A stretch of 56,043 nucleotides of DNA from DHVE2 group archaeon. Its GTDB lineage: Archaea > Thermoplasmatota > Thermoplasmata > Thermoplasmatales > Aciduliprofundaceae. Of this stretch, positions 25,097 to 32,416 are shown in pieces. The stretch spans positions 1-56,043 of the forward strand of contig WAKX01000013.1 of NCBI GenBank assembly GCA_015523125.1. The letters are read 5' to 3'. A program made the position numbers and the translations under genes. Numbering within the stretch: position 1 is the first letter of the stretch; each line of letters opens with the position of its first letter. Under the pieces are notes generated by a model. That model made no database searches. It was not told where the DNA came from and saw nothing but the letters and a program-made list of their open reading frames with translations.

Positions 25097-25106
25097 AAGG
25101 AGGTGA
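25079..25106 (+). repeat. 28-bp direct repeat, copy 2 (gene leader)
   Basis: This is a perfect copy of 23754-23781. It ends the preceding gene in a different reading frame from copy 1 and supplies the AAGGAGGTGA ribosome binding site of hicB. Confidence 0.85.
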
Positions 25107-25115
25107 CGCATAAAT

Positions 25116-25373
25116 ATGGTTAAGTACAGATACACAGTGGTGGTGGAGAGGGATGAGAGGGGGATGTATATAGCATACTGTCCGGCTTTGCAGGGGTGTT
25201 ACACGCAGGGGGAGACGTATGAGGAAGTTATGGAGAACGTAAGAGAGGCTATAGAGCTGAACATAGAGGCGAGAAAAGAGATGGGCGAGGAAATCCCCAT
25301 AGAGATGGCAATAGAAGAGGTAGAAGTCAATGAGCCAGAAACTAAAGCCCATAAAGCCGGAGCAATTGGTTAG
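25116..25373 (+). CDS. hicB: HicB-family antitoxin
   Basis: This 85-residue protein has the HicB fold. Tyr-Thr-Val-Val-Val-Glu-Arg-Asp-Glu is followed by Tyr-Ile-Ala-Tyr-Cys-Pro-Ala-Leu-Gln-Gly-Cys-Tyr-Thr-Gln-Gly, then Thr-Tyr-Glu-Glu-Val-Met-Glu-Asn-Val-Arg-Glu-Ala-Ile. No C-terminal DNA-binding domain is present. HicB proteins neutralise HicA mRNA interferases. The gene is intact and its 3' end overlaps the interrupted hicA by 44 bases. Confidence 0.9.
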   Translation: MVKYRYTVVVERDERGMYIAYCPALQGCYTQGETYEEVMENVREAIELNIEARKEMGEEIPIEMAIEEVEVNEPETKAHKAGAIG

Positions 25374-25557
25374 AATTGCCGAAAAATTGGGATTTATAAA
25401 GATAAGGTAGAAAGGAAGTGATGCAGTATACAGACACCCCGATGGGAGATGGATAACTATACCCATACATAAAGGCAGAGAGATATCTGTAGGGCTGCTT
25501 AGAAGGATAATAAAAGATTTGGGACTAATCATAGAAGAATTCAACAGATTAAGATGA
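25330..25557 (+). pseudogene. hicA: HicA-family toxin interrupted by one in-frame TAG
   Basis: From ATG 25330 the frame reads a 75-codon HicA protein: Leu-Gly-Phe-Ile-Lys-Ile-Arg, a TAG at 25408-25410 (codon 27), then Lys-Gly-Ser-Asp-Ala-Val-Tyr-Arg-His-Pro-Asp-Gly-Arg...Ile-Pro-Ile-His-Lys-Gly-Arg-Glu-Ile...Leu-Leu-Arg-Arg-Ile-Ile. In the family this position is usually Gln in Arg-Gln-Lys-Gly-Ser, so one CAG-to-TAG change explains the break. The catalytic-His strand of HicA normally contains Gly-Ser-His; here it is Gly-Ser-Asp. No in-frame restart downstream was found. The rest of the frame is undamaged, so the mutation looks recent. Confidence 0.85.
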
Positions 25558-25599
25558 TGGAGAATTTCATATATTTCTTTGGGGCGGTATGTGGTATTT

Positions 25600-25716
25600 A
25601 TGGATGCAATACTACAGGGGGACTCCGACCACGACGGCACATCGGACATTTATGATAATAAGAATACCTTAAAGCTCTTTTCCAAAATTGATAACACGGC
25701 AGAAAATAAGCGATAA
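25600..25716 (+). CDS. Possible 38-residue protein with a calcium-loop motif
   Basis: This short frame starts ATG-GAT and carries Gly-Asp-Ser-Asp-His-Asp-Gly-Thr-Ser-Asp, the DxDxDGxxD loop of thrombospondin-type-3/dockerin-like calcium sites. The frame is open upstream back to the hicA stop, with no good ribosome binding site. It may be the tail of a lost exported protein rather than a gene. Confidence 0.25.
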   Translation: MDAILQGDSDHDGTSDIYDNKNTLKLFSKIDNTAENKR

Positions 25717-25720
25717 AAAT

Positions 25721-25728
25721 TTATATAT
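25721..25728 (+). promoter_or_regulatory. TATA-like box for the TPR operon
   Basis: The TTTATATA-type box here is centred about 28 bases before the ATG at 25753, giving a leaderless first gene. No second promoter is obvious between the overlapping genes downstream, so this may drive all 17 kb. Confidence 0.5.
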
Positions 25729-25752
25729 CTTCATGGCATTTATGATAAGGTA

Positions 25753-26889
25753 ATGTTGTTTGATGAAGATTATGTGGGGGAACTGGTCGTTGTTTCAAGC
25801 ATTGTGCTCGCCCTTTATTTTGTAGTGTTCTTAATTGCGGACCTTTTGAGCACTATTAATGCGATTCAGTACAATTATCTATCGCTCTCGATTTACGACT
25901 CCAGCATCGCCTACGCCATAATCTCTTTGGGGTTCATGTTCATTCTCTTCCTCAAATTCGGCAGGTTCAGCAAGGACTACATGAAGGTTTTCTTCGCTGG
26001 CTTGCCCTTCATAGCCTCCCCTATCCGTGCTCTTTTCATGATAAATTTAGGAGTTTTGTCCCTCGGGGGAATGGCCATAGGGATAAGCGTATTCTACGAT
26101 TTGACCGCCATTTTGATATCTGCGGTGCTTCTTTTCAAATTCTCCAAAGGAGCTCATGTGATCAGCAGGGGCTCCGCCTTATTCTCCCTCTTATTTCTTT
26201 ACATATTCCTCCTCGCTCTGGCGGTGTTCGGAAGGGATGTGAGCGTGGCCACCGGCTCCCTGCTCCCCGTCTCCTACGGCTCGTACCTGCATTACGGGTT
26301 CTACGACTACCTAACCGCATTTTACGGAATTGCGTTGGGATTGTTCGGCGCCAAGGATATGCTATCGTACCTGAAAGAAGTCAGGGGATTTGTAAGGGAC
26401 TTGAAGGACATACAGGTTCATTTCAAGACGGGGAACTACAGGAAGGTCGTGCAGATGGGCGGAAGCGCAATGACCAAGATAAAGAGCCCAAAGCTCGTAG
26501 AGAAGATGAAGATCGTAATGGCTTATTCGCTGTACAAAGATGGAGACTACGAGAAAGCGTATTCCATGATTAAGGATATTGAAGGGCAGCACGGGTTGAA
26601 GGGGGATATCCTTCTCGCATTAGGGAAAAAAGAGGAGGCGGAGAGGGAATACTTGGAAGCCATTGAGAAAAATCCAAAAGATTCCTCCTCCCTCGTTAAT
26701 TTAGGAATGATATACGCAGAACGTGGAGATATGGAGCGCGCCGACGAGATGTTCAAGAAAGCTGTGGAAGTGAATAAAAGCAATCCGGTGGCATGGCAGG
26801 ACGCGGCGGTGATGAAGATCGTCTCAGGTAGGTATGATGAAGCTCTGGGAATGATAAAGGAGGCTGAGAAGCATGTTAAAGCAGAGTAG
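25753..26889 (+). CDS. Six-TM membrane protein with C-terminal TPR domain
   Basis: This 378-residue protein has an N-terminal half with about six membrane helices (roughly 8-35, 50-74, 80-105, 108-128, 138-158 and 175-200). A cytoplasmic part from about 215 has four or more TPR units, such as Tyr-Ser-Leu-Tyr-Lys-Asp-Gly-Asp-Tyr-Glu-Lys-Ala and Asn-Leu-Gly-Met-Ile-Tyr-Ala-Glu-Arg-Gly-Asp-Met-Glu-Arg-Ala. No known family was recognised. It leads a five-gene overlapping operon and would anchor TPR scaffolds at the membrane. The next gene starts 17 bases before its stop, behind AAAGGAGG. Confidence 0.85.
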   Translation: MLFDEDYVGELVVVSSIVLALYFVVFLIADLLSTINAIQYNYLSLSIYDSSIAYAIISLGFMFILFLKFGRFSKDYMKVFFAGLPFIASPIRALFMINLGVLSLGGMAIGISVFYDLTAILISAVLLFKFSKGAHVISRGSALFSLLFLYIFLLALAVFGRDVSVATGSLLPVSYGSYLHYGFYDYLTAFYGIALGLFGAKDMLSYLKEVRGFVRDLKDIQVHFKTGNYRKVVQMGGSAMTKIKSPKLVEKMKIVMAYSLYKDGDYEKAYSMIKDIEGQHGLKGDILLALGKKEEAEREYLEAIEKNPKDSSSLVNLGMIYAERGDMERADEMFKKAVEVNKSNPVAWQDAAVMKIVSGRYDEALGMIKEAEKHVKAE

Positions 26890-29800
26890 CCTCCCGCCGG
26901 AGTTAGAGAACGTGAAGGCCGTGGCGCAATATTTGGCCGGTGAATCAAAAGATGTGAGTATGAATGTCAAATCCCTCGCGCTCATCAACGGGAACAGGAT
27001 GTATCAGGAGGGAAACTACGAAGAAGCTTACAACATCTACAAGGTCATTTTGGAGGAGGAGCCGGATAACGTGGAGGCGAAGATGAACATAGCCTTCGCT
27101 CTAGTGCGGCTCGGGCGCAACGAAGAAGCTCTTAAGCTCTTTCAGGAAATTCCGGAAGAAAAAATAAACGAGTACGTTTTTAACGAGATGGGAAACATAC
27201 ACGCGAGGATGGGGCTTTTGGAAAAAGCGGAGGAGTATTACAGAAGGGCGCTGGAATTGAATCCCAATTTTCACCTTGCGAGGATAAATCAGAGCATAAC
27301 CATGCTGAATCGCGGAGCACCCGAAAGGGCCAAGGAGCTATTGGAAGGGTACGAGGTGGACGAGGAGCACAGGGGCGCTTATCACAAAGCCATGGCGATG
27401 ATCGAATTTGCCCTCGGAAATTTGGAATCGGCTGTGGTGCACATATCCGAATATTTAAGAGAGGAGGAGCGGGATGTGGATGCGCTTCTCTTCAAGGCGG
27501 AATGCGAATCTCGGTTGGGGAGATTTGAAGATGCCGAGGAAAGCGCTAAAAGAGCTTACGAGATCAAGAAGAGCCCTGAGGTGAAAACCGCTTTAGCTGC
27601 CATAGAGCTGGAAAACGGCAAGGTTGATGAGGCGATAAAGTTAGCTGAATCATCGTTAAAGAAAGGGGGAGATGTAAGGACCCTTAGAGTTCTCGCCAAG
27701 GGCTATTTTCTGAAGGGCGATTACGAGAAATCATACGAATACGCGTCTAAATTTTTGGAACAGAGGGAGAGCCTGGAGCTAAGGATGGTCCGGGGAGAGA
27801 GCGCTCGAAAATTGGGGAGGTACGAAATCGCCAAGAACGATGCAGATGTGGTTTTGGAGAACAAGCCAGATTATCCCAAGGCAATGATTCTGAAGGCCCT
27901 CGCCCTTGCAAACTTGGGTGAATTCGACACGGCCATTGAGCTTTTGAATGAAGCAAAAGAGTTGGATGATGATTTCTTAGTTTACACCGCTTACGCGGAA
28001 GTTTATGCCATTCAAGGAAATAAGAGGAAGGTTGCAGAGGCCCTCGAGGGGGCTCTAGAGAGGAAAATGAGCGTGGAGCATCTAAGAAAATTGTGCATCA
28101 TTCTGTACGAATTGAAGGACTACGAGAGGTTGGACAAGTATTTAAAGAGATTGACCGGTGTGACGAACAGCGACTCGTACATATGGTTCCTCAAGGGAGA
28201 GGTGGCCTACGAGACAGATTTGGGTAAGGCTGAGAAGTATTACAAATTAGCTGTGGAATTGGATGACAAATTTTTGGACGCTTATCTACGCCTCGCCATA
28301 ATTTCCGCCGAAAAAGAAAACTTTGAGGAGATGGAGAAATATATAGAGAAGATAATCACCCTCGAAGCCAAGGCTGATGTGTGGAGAACCCTGTTGAGCA
28401 AGCTCATAGAGAAGGAGAGATACGAAAGCGTGCTCGACATAATCGATAAAATAGTGGAAAAGACATCCGACGAATCCCTGAGAATTTATCAATTGGAGGC
28501 GTTGGTGAAACTGGAGAAATACGATGAAGGTGCAAAGTTAGGGGAGAAATTGCATAAAGAGTACAGTGGAGAGAAGCGCATCGCCCTTCTATTAGGAATT
28601 TCTTATTATCACCTATCCCGATTTGCAGACGCCGTTAAATTACTGGAGCCTTTGATGTCGATCTCCGATTTGGAGGTAGATGCCAGTTACTACATGGCCA
28701 GAATCTACTTCGACACCGGCAGACCTAAGGAATCTCTGGAGCTGGTGGAAAAATACGAAGAGTATCCCAAGTTCATGCTTCTCAAAGCGGAAATCCTTCT
28801 GGCAATGGAAGAATACGAGGAAGTTGTGGATTACGTGAACCACATCGCCATGGCCCTCGGAGGTAAAGAACTAACGAAAGCGCTAATTTACAAGATGCAG
28901 GCCCTGTTCAGAATGAATAAAGAGGAGGGATTCGAAGTTGCCGAGGATATTCTTCGCCGTGACCCGGAGAACTTCGAAACTCTGCTGTTGGTGAGTATGG
29001 AGTACGAGAAGAAGGGGATGTACGAAGAGACGCTGAAATATGCATCGCGGGCCGTTGAGATAGAGAAGAATGAGGAGATATTAAGGATATACACATTATC
29101 TCTTTTCAAGACAAACAGGCTCGAAGAAGCTATGAACGCTGCCAATTCTCTGTTGGAAATCGCCGAGAAGCCTGAGTACATAGCACTGAAAGCTAAGATC
29201 ATGCTGGCGAGGAACATGGTTACCGAGTGCTTCAGGTTCTGCACAAAGTTCTCGGAAGATAAGTGGAACGACGAAATAAGATTGCTTTTGGGTAAGGCGC
29301 AGTTCAAGCTCAAAAATTATGAATCCTCCGCAAAATATTTCGAGGAGGTTCTTTCTTCTGACCTCACAAACTACGATGCGCTTTATCATCTTTCGCTCAT
29401 CTATTATCTTTTGGAAGATTACCAGCGGGCTGAGAAGATGTTTCAACTGGCGGTGGGACATTACAGGGCCGAGGTTATGGCAGATTCCGATTTCGTGGAA
29501 AGCTATGCGGACACGGAAATTAAGTTGGGAAAATACGATATCGCCCTACAAATTTTGGATGGTAATATGGGAGAATTAACGGAGAAGATGAATCTTCTGT
29601 ACGGAATTGCAAGCTACAACATGGGCAACTACGAGAAGGCTTTGGCACATCTAACGGCTGTGAGCGAGGATTACGATGATCAGGTGATTTATTACAAGGT
29701 TCTCACCTTAGTGGCTTTGGGGAGATTCGAGGAGGCCAACAAGCTCTTTGGGAATGCCAAGGAGAGAAAGGATTTGCTTTACTATCACGGGTTAGTGCTT

Positions 29801-32416
29801 TATAATTTAGGCAAGTACGAGGGGGCGGTTGAAAAGTTCGAAGATTACATCAAAAATGAAGGAAAAATCAAGGATGTGGAATTCTATTTGGGCGTTTCAT
29901 ATTTCAATTTGAGCAGATACGAGGAGGCTGTGAAGCATCTAAGTAAGGCGGAAACAATTAACGATGAGGCTTACAAGTACGAAGCCCTCTCTTATTACTG
30001 GCTCGAAAACTACGAAAACGCCGTGAGATTCTTCGACATATGCGAGAAGAAAGGGTTTATGAGTGGGGAGATGTGGTATTATTACGGAGACTCTTTAGAC
30101 AAGGTGGGAAAATCCGGGTTCGAATATTACAAGAAAGCGTGGGAGTTCGGCTACAAAAACTCGAAGATTGCTTATCTTCTCCTCAAAGGCCATTACGAGA
30201 AGGGCGAGTTGGAAGAGGCTGAAAAATACATCAACGAAGCATCTTCGCAATCCCTCGAGGCGCTTCTGCTGGGTGCCAAAGTCCTAAGGGATCTGAAAAA
30301 ATATTCTGGGGCTCTGGAACTTTTGAGGGATTCGAGCGAGCCGGAAGCGGTGATAATGCGTGCTCAAATTCTTATAGACATGGGATCAGAGGAAGAGGCG
30401 AAGAAAGAGCTATTGAAGGTCGCGTATGTGCCAGAGGGTGCATATCATTTGGTTAAGCTTCTGGTGGGGGAGGAGAATTACGAAGAAGCCCTCAAATATC
30501 TCTCGGTGGCGGAGAAACACGGGGATGTATCGAGGGAGAAGATGTTCATCTACTTTGGCACAGGTGATTGGGAAAATGCGGTTCAAAATGCGAAAACTCT
30601 GGTGGATAGGGGAGAGCAGGTCAACGACGCCCTGAGAATTCTCGGGCTTTCTCTTTTCGAGTTAGGAAGGTACGAAGAAGCCATCGAGCATTTGGAGAAA
30701 TGCAAGAGTATGGGGATGGACGTGGATAAAGAGTTGGGATTGAGTTATTACAAAGTGGGCAATTACCAGAAGGCGATTCAATATCTTTCCTCTCTTAACG
30801 CTCCTATTTTCGAGTTGGGAATGAGCTATTACAACATGGGCGAATATGAAAAAGCTCTGGAAATCTTAGAAAATGCAGAGGACGAAAAATCGAGAGAGTA
30901 TGCGGGACTTTCTGCCTTCAAGCTGGGCAACTATGAAAAGGCGGTGGAGTATCTGGATGGGATGGAAGGGCACGAGGAAGAGCTGGCGATGGCGCATTAC
31001 ATGCTGGGCAACTACAGGAAGGTTGTGGAAATCCAGCCTGCGGATAAAAAGATTTTAGCCATGTCCTATTACAATCTGGGTGAATTCCAGAAGGCTTTGG
31101 AAGAATTTGAGGGTTTGGAGAAAAAAGACGGCGAGGATTATTACCATATGGCCATAGCGAACCTACGCTTAGGAAAATACGAAGATGCGGAATACTATTT
31201 TGATTTGGCCCAAAAATCCGGATACGAAGGGGACATTGGGGCGTTCAAGGGCATAATCGCATATTCAAAGGGAGATTATTCCACCGCAGCTACGCTCCTC
31301 AAAAATTCCAAAGACAGAGAAACGGAGAAGATGTACGCAATCTCGCTTTATCACATAGGGGATCTTAGGGGTGCGGTCAAGCATCTGAAAGATTTGGACG
31401 ATGAAGAATCGAAGAAGTACTACGCTCTGGCCCTGATGGCCTTAGGGGGTGAGAGGGAATTGAGAGAAGCGAGGGATATATTTTTGCAAATTAAAGATAA
31501 CAAGAATGCGGCAAAATGCAGCATGCTCTTAGGCGATTACGAAGATGCCCTCAAGCTTCTTTCCACATTCGGAGACGAGGAATCCATCGCCATAAAATTC
31601 GAAGCCCTTATCCGTTTGGGAAGGGAAGAAGATGCAAAAGAGCTTTATCCCAAGCTTAGCGAGGAGGAGAAGGAGAAATACGCCAAGGACATGGTGAGAA
31701 TCTACATATCGAATGGAGAATACAAGGAAGCGAAAAATCTTATTGAGAAGTATTTCCAAGAGGATTTCGACTGGTTTTTGTTGCGCTCCAAGCTGCACAT
31801 CGCTGAAGGAAATTATAAAGCTGCTATGGACGATTTGACTCATGCGAAGAGGATAAACCCCAAGAGCAAGGAGATTTCCAAGTATTTGGCTCCTATTTAT
31901 CTTAACATGGGGGAGGTGGATAAGGCTTTGAAAGAGGCGAAGAAATCGGTGAAAGATTTTCCGGAGGATGCGCTCTGCTGGTACAATTTGGGCGTGGCGT
32001 ATCAGAGGAAGGACAATCTGAAGAAGGCCATAGAAGCTCTGAAAAAAGCGGTGGATATAGACGATGGAATGTGGGACGCGTGGCGCCTCATAGGTATGAT
32101 TCAAATCAAGGAGCACGATTTCGAAAATGCTTATGCATCGCTATTGAAAGTCGATAAGAAGATTGAAAATCGCGACATCAAGTTCCTTCTGGCAGTGAGC
32201 GCCTACGAGCTGGAGAAGCACGAGGAGGCTTTGAAATATATAGATGAAGCTCTCACCATGAGAAGAGACCCCATAGGTCTATATTACAAGGCGTTGATTC
32301 TTTCAGATATGGGGCGGAAGGACGAGGCCATATCGATATTGAACGAAGCTTTGAGGCTCAAACCGGATTTCGTGGACGCAAGAAAGCTCCTAGGCTCGCT
32401 TATGGGAGGTGAGTGA
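26873..32416 (+). CDS. Giant TPR protein (1847 residues)
   Basis: This gene encodes 1847 residues with almost no sequence outside helical repeats of TPR type (repeated Gly-Asn/Asp-Tyr-Glu-Lys/Glu-Ala cores) and no membrane segment or signal peptide. N- and C-terminal repeats keep the canonical 34-residue period (for example residues 1720-1840). Between about 1245 and 1430 the spacing shrinks to 24-29 residues. TPR arrays form superhelical scaffolds for protein assembly. Partners are unknown; a link to the adjoining membrane proteins is implied by coupling, since the GTGA overlap joins it to the next gene. It is far longer than ordinary TPR proteins. Confidence 0.93.
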   Translation: MLKQSSLPPELENVKAVAQYLAGESKDVSMNVKSLALINGNRMYQEGNYEEAYNIYKVILEEEPDNVEAKMNIAFALVRLGRNEEALKLFQEIPEEKINEYVFNEMGNIHARMGLLEKAEEYYRRALELNPNFHLARINQSITMLNRGAPERAKELLEGYEVDEEHRGAYHKAMAMIEFALGNLESAVVHISEYLREEERDVDALLFKAECESRLGRFEDAEESAKRAYEIKKSPEVKTALAAIELENGKVDEAIKLAESSLKKGGDVRTLRVLAKGYFLKGDYEKSYEYASKFLEQRESLELRMVRGESARKLGRYEIAKNDADVVLENKPDYPKAMILKALALANLGEFDTAIELLNEAKELDDDFLVYTAYAEVYAIQGNKRKVAEALEGALERKMSVEHLRKLCIILYELKDYERLDKYLKRLTGVTNSDSYIWFLKGEVAYETDLGKAEKYYKLAVELDDKFLDAYLRLAIISAEKENFEEMEKYIEKIITLEAKADVWRTLLSKLIEKERYESVLDIIDKIVEKTSDESLRIYQLEALVKLEKYDEGAKLGEKLHKEYSGEKRIALLLGISYYHLSRFADAVKLLEPLMSISDLEVDASYYMARIYFDTGRPKESLELVEKYEEYPKFMLLKAEILLAMEEYEEVVDYVNHIAMALGGKELTKALIYKMQALFRMNKEEGFEVAEDILRRDPENFETLLLVSMEYEKKGMYEETLKYASRAVEIEKNEEILRIYTLSLFKTNRLEEAMNAANSLLEIAEKPEYIALKAKIMLARNMVTECFRFCTKFSEDKWNDEIRLLLGKAQFKLKNYESSAKYFEEVLSSDLTNYDALYHLSLIYYLLEDYQRAEKMFQLAVGHYRAEVMADSDFVESYADTEIKLGKYDIALQILDGNMGELTEKMNLLYGIASYNMGNYEKALAHLTAVSEDYDDQVIYYKVLTLVALGRFEEANKLFGNAKERKDLLYYHGLVLYNLGKYEGAVEKFEDYIKNEGKIKDVEFYLGVSYFNLSRYEEAVKHLSKAETINDEAYKYEALSYYWLENYENAVRFFDICEKKGFMSGEMWYYYGDSLDKVGKSGFEYYKKAWEFGYKNSKIAYLLLKGHYEKGELEEAEKYINEASSQSLEALLLGAKVLRDLKKYSGALELLRDSSEPEAVIMRAQILIDMGSEEEAKKELLKVAYVPEGAYHLVKLLVGEENYEEALKYLSVAEKHGDVSREKMFIYFGTGDWENAVQNAKTLVDRGEQVNDALRILGLSLFELGRYEEAIEHLEKCKSMGMDVDKELGLSYYKVGNYQKAIQYLSSLNAPIFELGMSYYNMGEYEKALEILENAEDEKSREYAGLSAFKLGNYEKAVEYLDGMEGHEEELAMAHYMLGNYRKVVEIQPADKKILAMSYYNLGEFQKALEEFEGLEKKDGEDYYHMAIANLRLGKYEDAEYYFDLAQKSGYEGDIGAFKGIIAYSKGDYSTAATLLKNSKDRETEKMYAISLYHIGDLRGAVKHLKDLDDEESKKYYALALMALGGERELREARDIFLQIKDNKNAAKCSMLLGDYEDALKLLSTFGDEESIAIKFEALIRLGREEDAKELYPKLSEEEKEKYAKDMVRIYISNGEYKEAKNLIEKYFQEDFDWFLLRSKLHIAEGNYKAAMDDLTHAKRINPKSKEISKYLAPIYLNMGEVDKALKEAKKSVKDFPEDALCWYNLGVAYQRKDNLKKAIEALKKAVDIDDGMWDAWRLIGMIQIKEHDFENAYASLLKVDKKIENRDIKFLLAVSAYELEKHEEALKYIDEALTMRRDPIGLYYKALILSDMGRKDEAISILNEALRLKPDFVDARKLLGSLMGGE

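Noticed and set aside
23536-25410. TAG recoding (for example pyrrolysine) as an explanation for the two in-frame TAG codons
   Set aside because: TAG ends several normal genes here (rpoL, moxR, hicB), no recoding element is visible, and one of the two genes also has a frameshift. Mutation is simpler.
25053-25649. 198-codon minus-strand frame across hicBA
   Set aside because: It spans the clearly homologous hicB and hicA frames on the other strand and has no family-like motif.
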